From Bradyrhizobium genosp. SA-3 (GTDB taxonomy: Bacteria > Pseudomonadota > Alphaproteobacteria > Rhizobiales > Xanthobacteraceae): a stretch of 56,785 nt of DNA. A model generated the notes under the pieces. The model had not been told where the DNA came from and ran no database searches. It saw only the letters and a list, made by a program, of their open reading frames with translations. Below, piece by piece: positions 42,545 through 51,375 of the stretch. Every line of letters starts with the position of its first letter. Within the stretch, counting starts at the first letter, position 1. The stretch is from contig NZ_PSRT01000048.1 of assembly GCF_004212635.1 (NCBI RefSeq), positions 1 through 56,785 on the forward strand, in the 5' to 3' direction. The translations under genes were made by a program, and so were the position numbers.

Positions 42545-43384
42545 ATGGCCATCAAGGACGTCTTTCTGCCGCTTGTCGGCCAGCCGCGCCGGCCGCTTCT
42601 AGCCGCGATCGAGAAATGCGTGGCAGTCGCCGCGGACCTCGGCGCCAGGATCACCGCACTTGCACTCGAGGAAGATGTTTTCGTGCGGCCGAAAGTGCTG
42701 CTGCCGGACGATCCCGCTGCGGCCGAGGCAACGGGGTTGCTTGGGGCGGGCGATATGCAGCTGCTCCTGAATGCCTTTGCTGATGCATCGTCCCGCGCCG
42801 ACATTCGCGCCCATGGCCGATCGGCCAAGGTGCCGGCAGACCAGATCGCTTCGATCCTGGCCGAGCATGCGCGCTTCAGCGATCTCACGTTGCTCCCGGT
42901 GAAGCCGCACGACAGCCGAACGGAACACATCATCGAGACGCTCCTGTTCGAATCCGGGCGGCCGCTCCTGCTCTGCCCGGAACAGCACGTCGATGAGCTG
43001 CGACCGGAATTCGAGAACGTCATGATCGCGTGGGATCACTCCGCGCGTGCGGCGCGTGCGGTCGGCGATGCGCTGCCGGTCGTGCAGGCGGCCGCCTCGG
43101 TCCGCGTGGTGACCGTGGCGGACGAGAAGACCGACGCGATCGTGCAATCCGGAACGGCACTCGTCGACCACCTCAGGGAACACGGCGTTCACGCCTCGTT
43201 CGAAACGACGAAATGCGGCGGCAGTTCGATCGGCAAGGTGCTCGGAAGCTGGGCGAATTCCCATGCCGTCGATGCGATCGTGATGGGCGCCTATCATCAT
43301 TCGCGCCTGAACGAGATCGTTTGGGGCGGTGTGACAAAGACCGTCATTGGCCAGCCACCGTGCTGGGTTATGATCTCGCACTAG
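42545..43384 (+). CDS. Universal stress protein, two-domain
   Basis: 279 residues. The C-terminal Usp domain is clear (NVMIAWDHSARAARAVGDALP, about 159-179, and MGAYHHSRLNEIVWGGVTKTVIG, the ATP-binding GxxxHxR-like loop, about 247-269). The N-terminal half is a more divergent Usp-like domain. Such proteins bind ATP and help survival without oxygen or growth. It has an FNR-type box close upstream. The acyl-CoA synthetase/GNAT gene follows after 64 bases on the same strand. Confidence 0.86.
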   Translation: MAIKDVFLPLVGQPRRPLLAAIEKCVAVAADLGARITALALEEDVFVRPKVLLPDDPAAAEATGLLGAGDMQLLLNAFADASSRADIRAHGRSAKVPADQIASILAEHARFSDLTLLPVKPHDSRTEHIIETLLFESGRPLLLCPEQHVDELRPEFENVMIAWDHSARAARAVGDALPVVQAAASVRVVTVADEKTDAIVQSGTALVDHLREHGVHASFETTKCGGSSIGKVLGSWANSHAVDAIVMGAYHHSRLNEIVWGGVTKTVIGQPPCWVMISH

Positions 43385-43448
43385 GCACGCAGTTTCCTGC
43401 CTGATCTTCCATCCTCGGAACCGCCAGCGACTGGGCGCATTTGCTTTC

Positions 43449-46142
43449 ATGTCCACCTACCGCCTGAAGAATCTGCTGTCACCGCGTTCGGTCGCGCTGG
43501 TCGGCGCGAGTGCCCGCCCGGTCTCGGTGGGACGCGCCGTCCTGGAGAACATCCGCAGCGCTGAATTCAAGGGAGAGTTTGGCCTCGTCAATCTGCGCCA
43601 CGCTGAGATCGGCGGCATCGCCGCGGTGAAGAGTCTGGACAGGTTGGACTTCGTCCCCGAGCTCGTGGTCATCACCGCGCCGGCGCGGGAGGTTCCCGGC
43701 ATCATCGACCAGGCCGGACGGCGCGGCTCGGCGGGCGCGCTGATCGTCTCGGCCGGGCTCGGCCACGGACCGGGATCCCTGCACGAGGCTGCAATCGCCG
43801 CGGCCCGCAAATACGGCATGCGGCTGATCGGCCCGAACTGTCTCGGAATCATGATGCCCGCCGTGAGCCTCAATGCCAGCTTCGCCGCGCACATGCCAGG
43901 CGCGGGAAATCTCGCGCTGATCTCGCAATCGGGCGCGATCGCGGCCGGCATGGTCGATTGGGCGGCGCAGCGCGGCGTCGGCTTCTCCGGCATCGTCTCG
44001 ATCGGCGACCAGATCGACGTCGACCTTGCCGATCTGCTCGACTATTTCGCGATGGACCACAAGACCCGCGCGATCCTGCTCTATATCGAGGCGATCAAGG
44101 ATGCTCGCAAGTTCATGTCGGCGGCGCGCGCCGCCGCACGCGTGAAGCCGGTCGTCGTGGTGAAGTCCGGCCGGATGGCGCAGGGGGCGAAGGCCGCTGC
44201 CACGCATACCGGGGCGCTTGCCGGCGCTGACGCCGTCTATGACGCGGCGTTCCGCCGCGCGGGTGTGCTGCGGGTCTCCGATCTGCGCGAGCTGTTCGAT
44301 TGCGCCGAGACGCTCGGCCGCGTCGAATCGCCGGCAGGAAAGCGCCTTGCCATCCTGACCAATGGCGGTGGCATCGGGGTCCTCGCCATCGATCGATTGG
44401 TCGAGCTTGGCGGAATTCCGGCATCGATCTCGGCGGACGCGCGCAAGAAACTCGATATCGTGCTGCCGCCGACCTGGTCCGGTGCAAATCCCGTCGACAT
44501 CGTGGGCGACGCCGACGCCGCGCGCTACGCCGCGGCACTGGAGGTGCTGCTCGCCGATCCCGACAATGACGCCGTGCTTGTCCTCAACGTGCAGACGGCG
44601 ATCGCTTCGGCGGCCGACATCGCCACGACGGTGACGGAGCTCGTCGGAAAATACCGTGAGCAGCACCGTCGGTGGGCAAAGCCCGTCCTTGCCGCCTGGG
44701 TCGGAGCCGACCAGAACATCATTCAGACGCTCTCCGGCGCGGGCATTCCGAACTACCCGACCGAGGATGATGCCGTGCGCGGCTTCATGCATCTGGTCCG
44801 GCACCGCGAAGTGGTGGAGGAGCTGAGCCAGGTTCCGCCCGCGATGCCCGATACGTTTGTGCCGGACGCCAAGGCGGCGAGGCAGATCGTCACTGCCGCT
44901 ATCGCAGACGGCCGTCAATGGCTCGAGCCTGTCGAGATCAAGCACCTGCTCGAAGCCTACGACATTACGATGGTGCCGACCTATGCCGCAACCGATATCG
45001 AGCAGGCGGTGGCCTATGCGAACGACATGTTCGCGAAAGGCGCCACCGTCGTGCTGAAGATCATGTCGCGTGACATCGTCCACAAATCAGATGTCGGCGG
45101 TGTCGTCCTCAATCTGACCACGCCGGATGCGGTGCGCGCGGCTGCCACCGACATTCTCGACCGGGCGAGGAAGCTGCGACCCGAAGCCCGCATCGGCGGT
45201 GTCATCGTCCAAGCGATGGTGGTCAAGGCGAAGGCGCGCGAGCTGATCCTCGGTCTCGCCGATGATCCCACCTTCGGCGCCGTCGTCGTCTTCGGCCGGG
45301 GCGGGACGGCCGTGGAGATCATCAATGATAAGGCGCTTGCGCTGCCGCCGCTCGACCTGCAACTCGCCCGCGACCTGATCGACCGCACGCGCGTGTCACG
45401 GCTGCTTCGCGCCTACCGGGACGTGCCGGCAGTGAAGCCGGATGCGGTCGCCATGGTGCTGGTCAAGCTGGCGCAGATGGCCGCTGACATTCCCGAAATC
45501 CGCGAATTCGACATCAACCCGCTGCTCGCGGACGAAACCGGCGTGACCGCGGTCGATGCCCGCGTCGCCGTGGGGCCGCCGCAGCGAAAGTTCGCCGGCT
45601 CCGGCCCGGCCAATTTCGCCGTTCGGGCCTATCCGTCACAATGGGAGCGCCGCCTCAAGCTCAAGGACGACTGGCGGATCTTCGTGCGGCCCATGCGCCC
45701 CGAGGACGAGCCGACCATCCACGAATTCCTTCGTCACGTCACGCCGCACGACCTCCGCCTGCGCTTCTTCGCGCCGATGAAGGAGTTCACCCACGAGTTC
45801 ATCGCGCGCCTGACCCAGCTCGATTATGCACGCGCGATGGCCTTCATCGCATTCGACCAGGAGACCGGCGAGATGGTCGGCGTCGTCCGGCTCCATTCGG
45901 ATTCGATCTACGAGAGCGGCGAATATGCCATTCTGCTGCGGTCCGATCTCAAGGGCAGGGGACTCGGATGGGCCCTGATGCAGCTGATCATCGACTACGC
46001 GAAGTCGGAAGGGTTGAAGACCATATCGGGCGACGTGCTCCAGGAGAACATAGTGATGCTCGAGATGTGCCGGCAGCTCGGCTTCGAGGTCAAGCCGGAT
46101 CCCGCCGAGCCTGATATCTGCGACGTCAGGCTGAAACTCTGA
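43449..46142 (+). CDS. ADP-forming acyl-CoA synthetase fused to GNAT acetyltransferase (Pat-like)
   Basis: 897 residues. The CoA-binding domain (SVALVGASARPVSVGRAVL, about 13-31) is followed by a ligase part with the phospho-histidine in KAAATHTGALAG (about 253-264), an ATP-grasp domain (about 485-700, VLKIMSRDIVHKSDVGGVVLN), and a C-terminal GNAT domain (about 715-897; RSDLKGRGLGWALMQLII as motif A). The architecture is that of protein lysine acetyltransferases such as Pat/PatZ, which switch acetyl-CoA synthetase off. Whether the ligase half is active is unknown, although the histidine is kept. It is in an operon with the Usp gene and under the same FNR-type box. Confidence 0.87.
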   Translation: MSTYRLKNLLSPRSVALVGASARPVSVGRAVLENIRSAEFKGEFGLVNLRHAEIGGIAAVKSLDRLDFVPELVVITAPAREVPGIIDQAGRRGSAGALIVSAGLGHGPGSLHEAAIAAARKYGMRLIGPNCLGIMMPAVSLNASFAAHMPGAGNLALISQSGAIAAGMVDWAAQRGVGFSGIVSIGDQIDVDLADLLDYFAMDHKTRAILLYIEAIKDARKFMSAARAAARVKPVVVVKSGRMAQGAKAAATHTGALAGADAVYDAAFRRAGVLRVSDLRELFDCAETLGRVESPAGKRLAILTNGGGIGVLAIDRLVELGGIPASISADARKKLDIVLPPTWSGANPVDIVGDADAARYAAALEVLLADPDNDAVLVLNVQTAIASAADIATTVTELVGKYREQHRRWAKPVLAAWVGADQNIIQTLSGAGIPNYPTEDDAVRGFMHLVRHREVVEELSQVPPAMPDTFVPDAKAARQIVTAAIADGRQWLEPVEIKHLLEAYDITMVPTYAATDIEQAVAYANDMFAKGATVVLKIMSRDIVHKSDVGGVVLNLTTPDAVRAAATDILDRARKLRPEARIGGVIVQAMVVKAKARELILGLADDPTFGAVVVFGRGGTAVEIINDKALALPPLDLQLARDLIDRTRVSRLLRAYRDVPAVKPDAVAMVLVKLAQMAADIPEIREFDINPLLADETGVTAVDARVAVGPPQRKFAGSGPANFAVRAYPSQWERRLKLKDDWRIFVRPMRPEDEPTIHEFLRHVTPHDLRLRFFAPMKEFTHEFIARLTQLDYARAMAFIAFDQETGEMVGVVRLHSDSIYESGEYAILLRSDLKGRGLGWALMQLIIDYAKSEGLKTISGDVLQENIVMLEMCRQLGFEVKPDPAEPDICDVRLKL

Positions 46143-46151
46143 GCGCGCGCT

Positions 46152-46634
46152 TTAGGAGTGCGCTTCAGCCGACGTTGCGGTGGATTTCTTGGCCGTCGTT
46201 CGCAAATTCTTGACGATGATCGCAATCAGCGGCACCAGCACCGGCACGACGGTGCTGAGCGGATGATGCACGGCGCCTGACACCTGGGCCTGGAGCGCGC
46301 GCGCCTCGAGCTGAAGGGCTTCGATGGATGCGTCATGAATTTCGTTCGCAAGTTCGATGTCACGCCCTGACGGAGCGCGGCCGGCGACCATGAACAGAGC
46401 GGCCGCGATGGCGAAGTTGACGGCGCCGAGGATGGCGGCTGCGGCAATCGCACTCCAGATCTGCACCAGCGCGAAATAGGCCGAGAGCTCCAGCATCAGG
46501 AGTCCGAAGGCCGCGATTAGCGCCAAGGCGCGAAGGCCAAGCCCCATCAACAGATGGCGCAGCCTGATGTCCGCGATGATCCGATCGGTGCGCCACAGCA
46601 CGCGCAGATGTTTGACGACATTCTCGGTATTCAC
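46152..46634 (-). CDS. Holin-like membrane protein (phage holin superfamily III-like)
   Basis: 160 residues. Two adjacent membrane helices (about 30-55, LGLRALALIAAFGLLMLELSAYF; about 58-85, WSAIAAAAILGAVNFAIAAALFMVAG) are followed by an amphipathic helix (about 90-120) and a third hydrophobic stretch (VVPVLVPLIAIIVKNL). This resembles DUF1469-like proteins encoded beside DUF883 genes; they bind or shape membranes rather than lyse cells. The GTG start follows directly after the stop of the DUF883 gene, so they are translated together. Confidence 0.7.
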   Translation of the reverse strand: MNTENVVKHLRVLWRTDRIIADIRLRHLLMGLGLRALALIAAFGLLMLELSAYFALVQIWSAIAAAAILGAVNFAIAAALFMVAGRAPSGRDIELANEIHDASIEALQLEARALQAQVSGAVHHPLSTVVPVLVPLIAIIVKNLRTTAKKSTATSAEAHS

Positions 46635-46904
46635 CTAATGCGTCCTCAGCATGAAGCCGACTAGCACGCCGAGCGCGAAGGCGAGCGATGTGATCGGCCG
46701 ATCCGCAATGAGGCCCTGAAGCTGCTCCTGCTCTTCGTCGACGGTCTCGCCGAGCTCGGTGAGCGCAGCCTTGATCCGATCGGCCAGCGCCTCGGCCCGA
46801 TCTTTCGAACTGTCGTAGATCTCCTCGCCGGCGGTGTTCAAAAGGCGCGTGACGTCAACCTTCAGCGCTCGCAGTTCGTCGCTCATCTTGTCGCTGTCGA
46901 ACAT
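46635..46904 (-). CDS. DUF883/ElaB-YqjD-like tail-anchored protein
   Basis: 89 residues. A helical, acidic body (DELRALKVDVTRLLNTAGEE, about 8-27; EQEQLQGLIADRP) is followed by a C-terminal membrane helix (PITSLAFALGVLVGFMLRTH). This is the layout of ElaB/YqjD proteins, which attach ribosomes or other partners to the inner membrane in stress. The frame opens at 47060, but the ATG at 46904 begins the domain and GGGGATATC precedes it. An FNR-type box lies about 64 bases upstream. Confidence 0.72.
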   Translation of the reverse strand: MFDSDKMSDELRALKVDVTRLLNTAGEEIYDSSKDRAEALADRIKAALTELGETVDEEQEQLQGLIADRPITSLAFALGVLVGFMLRTH

Positions 46905-46961
46905 GGATTTGATATCCCCATTGATCGCCAGCGAACCTAGGATCCGCGGGCGCAACGATGC

Positions 46962-46975
46962 TTGATATGTGTCAA
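46962..46975. promoter_or_regulatory. FNR/FixK box (TTGATATGTGTCAA)
   Basis: TTGA-N6-TCAA palindrome upstream of the DUF883/holin-like pair. Centre about 64 bases before the first ATG. Confidence 0.6.
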
Positions 46976-46998
46976 GGAGGTGCGATGTTGTCCTGGTC

Positions 46999-47012
46999 TT
47001 GAGACAGGTCAA
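46999..47012. promoter_or_regulatory. FNR/FixK box (TTGAGACAGGTCAA)
   Basis: TTGA-N6-TCAA palindrome upstream of the Mla-type transporter operon. Centre about 76 bases before its GTG. Confidence 0.55.
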
Positions 47013-47081
47013 CCCGGCCGCCACATGCTGGCCTAGAAATCCCGGCTGAATGGGCGCCAATCGTCCCGATGAGGTGGAAGC

Positions 47082-48218
47082 GTGAACCCCGAACCGCTAT
47101 TGCTGGCGACGCCGTCCGGCGATGTGCTGAAATTGCGCCCGGAAGGGCCGTGGACCGCAGCGAATGTGGTGACGCTCGAAACGCTGTCCCGGTCGGTCGG
47201 GGCGGATGTCGATCGGTCCAGAGCCGTGACCCTGGACATGTCGGGCGTCAGCGCGCTCGACACGCTCGGAGCCTGGGTCCTGGAGAAGCTCTCGCGCCGG
47301 GCTGCATCATCCGGCAGATCGGCTGAATTCGTCGGTGTCGCCGATCAGTTCAGCGGGCTGATGGACGAGGTGCGCCAGGTCAACCGCGACACGCCGGCGC
47401 CGGCGGCTGCGTCAAATCCGCTCCTGCTCAGGCTCGGCGATCTCGGCAAGGCCACGATCGGTGCGCGGGAAGACGTCGCGATCTTCCTCCAGATGCTCGG
47501 CGCGTTGTTCGTGGCCCTGGTCGGTGTGCTGCGCCGGCCAAGATCGCTGCGGCTGACCTCGCTGGTCTATCAGCTCTACCGCATCGGATGGCAGGCGATC
47601 CCCATCATCGTGCTGATCACCTTCCTGATCGGCGCCATCATCGCCCAGCAGGGATTCTTTCATTTCCGCAGGTTCGGCGCGGAGTCCTACACCGTGGACA
47701 TGGTCGGCATCCTGGTGCTGCGCGAGCTCGGCGTGCTGATCGTCGCCATCATGGTCGCCGGACGGTCGGGAAGCGCCTATACCGCCGAGCTCGGCTCGAT
47801 GAAGATGCGCGAGGAGATCGACGCACTCTCGACCATGGGCCTCGACCCCGTCGACGTCCTGATCCTGCCGCGGATTGCCGCGCTCGTCATCGCGCTGCCG
47901 ATGCTCGCCTTCATCGGATCGATTGCCGCGCTCTATGGCGGCGGGCTGGTGGCGCAGTTCTACGGCGACATGGGACCGGCGATCTACATCGCACGGCTGC
48001 ACGACGCCATTTCCATCACCCATTTCGAGGTGGGGATCCTCAAGGCGCCGTTCATGGCGCTGGTGATCGGGATCGTCGCCTGCAGCGAAGGATTGCGCGT
48101 GAAGGGCAGCGCCGAGTCGCTCGGACGGCAGACCACGACGTCGGTGGTGAAGTCGATCTTCCTGGTGATCGTGCTCGACGGCCTGTTCGCGATCTTCTTC
48201 GCCTCGATCGGAATGTGA
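47082..48218 (+). CDS. Lipid ABC transporter permease MlaE with N-terminal STAS domain
   Basis: 378 residues. The N-terminal STAS-like domain (about 1-105; VTLDMSGVSALDTLGAWVLE) is followed by the MlaE permease (about 130-378), with the conserved GRSGSAYTAELGSMKMREEIDALSTMG (split) and the FGIVACSEGL-like IGIVACSEGLRV near the end. It forms the membrane core that moves phospholipids between outer and inner membranes together with the next two gene products. In E. coli the STAS protein MlaB is separate; here it is fused. The start is GTG with GAGGTGGAAG before it. An FNR-type box lies upstream. Confidence 0.88.
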   Translation: MNPEPLLLATPSGDVLKLRPEGPWTAANVVTLETLSRSVGADVDRSRAVTLDMSGVSALDTLGAWVLEKLSRRAASSGRSAEFVGVADQFSGLMDEVRQVNRDTPAPAAASNPLLLRLGDLGKATIGAREDVAIFLQMLGALFVALVGVLRRPRSLRLTSLVYQLYRIGWQAIPIIVLITFLIGAIIAQQGFFHFRRFGAESYTVDMVGILVLRELGVLIVAIMVAGRSGSAYTAELGSMKMREEIDALSTMGLDPVDVLILPRIAALVIALPMLAFIGSIAALYGGGLVAQFYGDMGPAIYIARLHDAISITHFEVGILKAPFMALVIGIVACSEGLRVKGSAESLGRQTTTSVVKSIFLVIVLDGLFAIFFASIGM

Positions 48219-48220
48219 CG

Positions 48221-48988
48221 ATGGGAGACCCACAGCAGGAGTTCGCGATCCGCGTCCGCGACCTCGTGGTCGGCTTCGGCCGCCAGACCGTGCTCGACCA
48301 TCTGTCGCTCGACGTCCGCCGCGGTGAGATCCTCGGGTTGGTCGGTGCGTCCGGCGGTGGCAAGTCGGTGCTGATGCGCACCATCATCGGCCTCATCCCG
48401 CGCCGAAGCGGGACCATCGAAGTCATGGGACAGCCCATCGGCGGCCGCGCTCAAGGTGCGGCCACGACTTGGGGCATCCTGTTCCAGCAGGGCGCGCTGT
48501 TCTCATCGCTGACGGTGAGACAGAACGTCCAGTTTCCGCTGCGGGAAAATCTCGTCCTGTCGCAGGAGCTGATGGACGAGATCGCGATTGCCAAGCTCGA
48601 AATGGTCGGGCTGCGGGCGCAGGATGCGGACAAATTTCCGGCGGAGCTGTCGGGTGGCATGACCAAGCGCGTGGCGCTGGCGCGCGCGCTCGCGCTCGAT
48701 CCGCCGATCCTGTTCTTGGACGAGCCGACCTCCGGCCTCGACCCGATCGCCGCCGGCGATTTCGACGCGCTGATCAAGACGCTGCAAAAGACCCTGGGCC
48801 TCACCGTGTTCATGGTCACCCACGACCTTGCAAGCCTCACCACGGTCTGCGACCGCGTCGCCGCCCTCGCCGACGGCAGGATCGTCGCGATCGGCCCGAT
48901 GCGCGAATTGCTGCAATCCGAGCATCCCTGGGTGCGGGCCTATTTCCACGGCAAGCGCTCGCAGATGCTGCAACACGAAATGAGATGA
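48221..48988 (+). CDS. Lipid ABC transporter ATPase MlaF-like
   Basis: 255 residues. Walker A GASGGGKSVL (about 43-52), Q-loop FQQGALFSSLTV (about 87-98), signature LSGGMTKRVALARALAL (about 143-159) and Walker B ILFLDEPTSGLDPIAA (about 163-178) are all present. It powers the lipid transporter with the permease two bases upstream and the substrate-binding MlaD-like protein three bases downstream. The ATG is preferred because it directly follows the permease stop, although the frame stays open farther upstream. Confidence 0.9.
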   Translation: MGDPQQEFAIRVRDLVVGFGRQTVLDHLSLDVRRGEILGLVGASGGGKSVLMRTIIGLIPRRSGTIEVMGQPIGGRAQGAATTWGILFQQGALFSSLTVRQNVQFPLRENLVLSQELMDEIAIAKLEMVGLRAQDADKFPAELSGGMTKRVALARALALDPPILFLDEPTSGLDPIAAGDFDALIKTLQKTLGLTVFMVTHDLASLTTVCDRVAALADGRIVAIGPMRELLQSEHPWVRAYFHGKRSQMLQHEMR

Positions 48989-48991
48989 CAC

Positions 48992-50155
48992 ATGGAAACC
49001 CGCGCTTCCTACGTGCTGATCGGCACCTTCGTGCTGGCTGCGATCCTTGCGGTGTTCGGCTTCGTCTATTGGCTGAACAACACCGGCGGTATCGGGCCGC
49101 GCACGAACTACCACGTGCAATTTCAGGGACCGGTGCCCGGCCTGCTGGTCGGCGCCGGCGTGCTGTTCAACGGCATCCGCGTCGGTGAGGTGACCCAGCT
49201 GGGGCTCGCGCCGGATAACCCGCGCTTCGTCAATGCGACGATCTCGGTGGCCGCGGCGACGCCAGTGCGTGCCGACACCAAGGTCGGGCTCGATTTCCAG
49301 GGCTTGACCGGCGTGCCGGTGGTGACGCTGGAGGGCGGCATGATCGTCGCCAAGTCGGGCGCCAAGTCCGATGTCAAGTCCGATGTCAAGTCCGATGCCA
49401 GGTCCGATGCCAAGTCCGGCGAGACGCTGACCCTGATTGCCGAGGCCGGCGCAGGCCAGAGCATGACGCAGGCGGCGCGCGATGCGCTGCGGCGGGTCGA
49501 CACCGTGCTGGAGGACAATTCCGGCCCGCTGAAGGACACCATCGCCAATTTCAAGACGTTCTCCGACGGGCTCGCGCGCAACACCGGCAAGATCGACGGC
49601 ATTCTGGCGGGCCTCGAGAAGATGACCGGTGGCGGAGCGCCCGCGCAGAAGGTCACCTACGACCTGCGCACGCCTAAGAATCTGGGACCGGCCGGCAAGA
49701 CGCTGTCTGCGTCACTGGCCATTCCCGAGCCGACCGCGGTCGCGATGCTCCAGACCCAGCGCATGCTGTTCTCGCCGGTCGGGGACAATCCAGGCTTTGC
49801 CGATTTCCTCTGGGCCGACAGCATTCCAAAACTGGTGCAGGCACGCCTGATCGACAGTTTCGAGAATTACGACATTGCCCACGCGCCGCTACGCACGACC
49901 GATCTCGGTCAGGCGGACTACCAGCTCCTGATCGACATCAGACGCTTTCGGATCGCGACGGACGGTGAGGCGAAAGTCGAGATCGGACTGTCGGCGCGGA
50001 TCGTCGACAAGAACGGCAAGGTGATTGCTTCGCGCCTCGTTGAGACCAGCGAGAAGCTCGACAAGGTCGAGCCGGCCGCTTCAGTCGCAGCGTTCGATGC
50101 CGCCTTTGCCCGGATCGCAAAGGAGCTGATCGGCTGGACCGTGCAGGCGGTGTGA
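48992..50155 (+). CDS. MlaD-like lipid-binding protein fused to a PqiC/DUF330-like domain
   Basis: 387 residues. An N-terminal membrane anchor (about 6-30, YVLIGTFVLAAILAVFGFVYWL) is followed by the MCE domain (about 38-115, VQFQGPVPGLLVGAGVLFNGI). A repeated hinge (120-143), a coiled segment (about 150-210), and a C-terminal domain (about 225-387) of the ABC-type transport auxiliary lipoprotein family (DUF330/PqiC) come next, starting VTYDLRTPKNL. PqiC-type proteins are normally separate outer-membrane lipoproteins; here no lipobox is present and the domain is joined to MlaD. The fusion suggests a single polypeptide bridging the periplasm. It is the third gene of the operon. Confidence 0.8.
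   Translation: METRASYVLIGTFVLAAILAVFGFVYWLNNTGGIGPRTNYHVQFQGPVPGLLVGAGVLFNGIRVGEVTQLGLAPDNPRFVNATISVAAATPVRADTKVGLDFQGLTGVPVVTLEGGMIVAKSGAKSDVKSDVKSDARSDAKSGETLTLIAEAGAGQSMTQAARDALRRVDTVLEDNSGPLKDTIANFKTFSDGLARNTGKIDGILAGLEKMTGGGAPAQKVTYDLRTPKNLGPAGKTLSASLAIPEPTAVAMLQTQRMLFSPVGDNPGFADFLWADSIPKLVQARLIDSFENYDIAHAPLRTTDLGQADYQLLIDIRRFRIATDGEAKVEIGLSARIVDKNGKVIASRLVETSEKLDKVEPAASVAAFDAAFARIAKELIGWTVQAV
49349..49420 (+). repeat. Six tandem 12-bp units coding a KSDV-type hinge
   Basis: Units of the form GCCAAGTCCGAT/GTCAAGTCCGAT encode residues 120-143 (AKSG AKSD VKSD VKSD ARSD AKSG) between the MCE and coiled parts of the MlaD-like protein. Perfect phase (12 bp = 4 codons) means copy number can vary without a frameshift. 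Confidence 0.85.
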
Positions 50156-50161
50156 TGCCTG

Positions 50162-50479
50162 CTATTCCAGAGTCTTCAGGTAGGACAGGAGGTCGTGGAT
50201 CTGGTCCGGATTGAGCTCGAAGGCGGGCATGTCGGCATGGCCGGTGTAGATACCTTCGGCCAGTGCCTCACCAAGGGTCTCGATCGGATAACGCCGATGC
50301 AGATTGCGCAGCGCTGGCGCGCTCTTGAGCGGACTTTCGGAGACACGGTCGATCGCATGGCAGCGAGCGCAATTTGCCCGTGCAAAGGCCTTGCCGCGCT
50401 GCTCGGCGGTCGTGGCGGCTTGCGCAGGCGTGATCAGGAGCAGCCCAATCAGGCCGTGACGCAGCGCGCTTTGCAGCAT
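50162..50479 (-). CDS. Small c-type cytochrome
   Basis: 105-residue precursor. The signal peptide MLQSALRHGLIGLLLITPAQA (1-21, quoted as two parts MLQSALRHGLI and GLLLITPAQA) leads to a class I cytochrome c with the heme motif CARCH (about 36-40) and the likely methionine ligand in HADMPAFEL. It acts in the periplasm as an electron carrier. The frame opens at 50536; the ATG at 50479 gives the proper signal peptide. An FNR-type box is centred about 66 bases upstream, shared with the fnr-like gene on the other strand. Confidence 0.85.
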   Translation of the reverse strand: MLQSALRHGLIGLLLITPAQAATTAEQRGKAFARANCARCHAIDRVSESPLKSAPALRNLHRRYPIETLGEALAEGIYTGHADMPAFELNPDQIHDLLSYLKTLE

Positions 50480-50538
50480 GGAAAGTGATCCCCGTCGTAC
50501 TCTGGAAGGACAGAATAGAGCTGGGACCTCGGTCAAAA

Positions 50539-50552
50539 TTGATCTGAGTCAA
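50539..50552. promoter_or_regulatory. FNR/FixK box (TTGATCTGAGTCAA)
   Basis: TTGA-N6-TCAA palindrome between the cytochrome gene and the FNR-type regulator. One box probably serves both: centre about 66 bases from the cytochrome ATG and 90 bases from the regulator ATG. Confidence 0.6.
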
Positions 50553-50635
50553 TCGGCTTTGTCACAGCGCAGTAAAATGCAGGTGCGTGGCAACTCGGCC
50601 TGGGGGCAGAGCTGGGCCGACGCTTGGAGCGGTGG

Positions 50636-51349
50636 ATGAAGCCTTCCGTGGTCACGATTGAGCCGAACGGGCATTTCTGCAGCGATTGTGCCGTACGCGC
50701 ATCGGCGGTTTGCTCGTCACTGGATGCAGCCGAACTCAGGGAATTCGAACATCTGGGGCGCCGTGTCCATTTTGGCTCAGGCGAGACCGTGTTTTCCGAA
50801 GAGGACATCACGACCTCGTTCTACAATGTTATCGAAGGCGTCATGCGGCTGTACAAGCTGCTGCCCGACGGTCGGCGGCAGATCGTGGGCTTTGCCTTGC
50901 CGGGCGATTTCCTGGGAATGAACATCTCCGGCCGCCACAATTTTTCGGCCGACGCGATCGGCGCGGTGACCGTGTGCCAGTTCGCCAAAGTACCTTTCGG
51001 CCGTTTCATCGAGAGCCGGCCGCAGCTGCTCAGGCGGATCAACGAGCTGGCCATTCGCGAGCTGAGCCAGGCACGCGACCACATGGTCCTGCTCGGCCGC
51101 CGCTCGGCTGACGAGAAGGTCGCAACGTTTCTGCTCGGCTGGCGCCAGCGTCTGTTGGCGCTCGGGGGATCGCTGGACACCGTTCCGCTGCCGATGAGCC
51201 GGCAGGACATCGCCGACTATCTCGGCCTGACCATCGAAACCGTCAGCCGCACCTTCACCAAGCTGGAGCGTCACGGCGCAATCGAAATCCTTCATGGCGG
51301 TATCAGCCTGCGCGACCCTGCGCGCGTCGAGGCCCTGGCCGCGGCCTGA
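50636..51349 (+). CDS. FNR/FixK-type oxygen regulator with cysteine cluster motif
   Basis: 237 residues. Cysteines 15, 18 and 26 form CX2CX7C and Cys115 (VTVCQF) is the likely fourth [4Fe-4S] ligand, as in FnrN/AadR/FixK1-type proteins. The cyclic-nucleotide-like sensor domain is at about 35-145. The helix-turn-helix is at about 175-215 (MSRQDIADYLGLTIETVSRTFTKL), where E-TVSR is the FNR recognition pattern expected to read TTGA-N6-TCAA. It should activate the FNR-type promoters of this window when oxygen falls. GGAGCGGTGG precedes the ATG at 50636; the TTG four codons earlier is less likely. The nearest box suggests autoregulation. Confidence 0.88.
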   Translation: MKPSVVTIEPNGHFCSDCAVRASAVCSSLDAAELREFEHLGRRVHFGSGETVFSEEDITTSFYNVIEGVMRLYKLLPDGRRQIVGFALPGDFLGMNISGRHNFSADAIGAVTVCQFAKVPFGRFIESRPQLLRRINELAIRELSQARDHMVLLGRRSADEKVATFLLGWRQRLLALGGSLDTVPLPMSRQDIADYLGLTIETVSRTFTKLERHGAIEILHGGISLRDPARVEALAAA

Positions 51350-51375
51350 CATTCTGTCGGCAACACTCACCGGTT

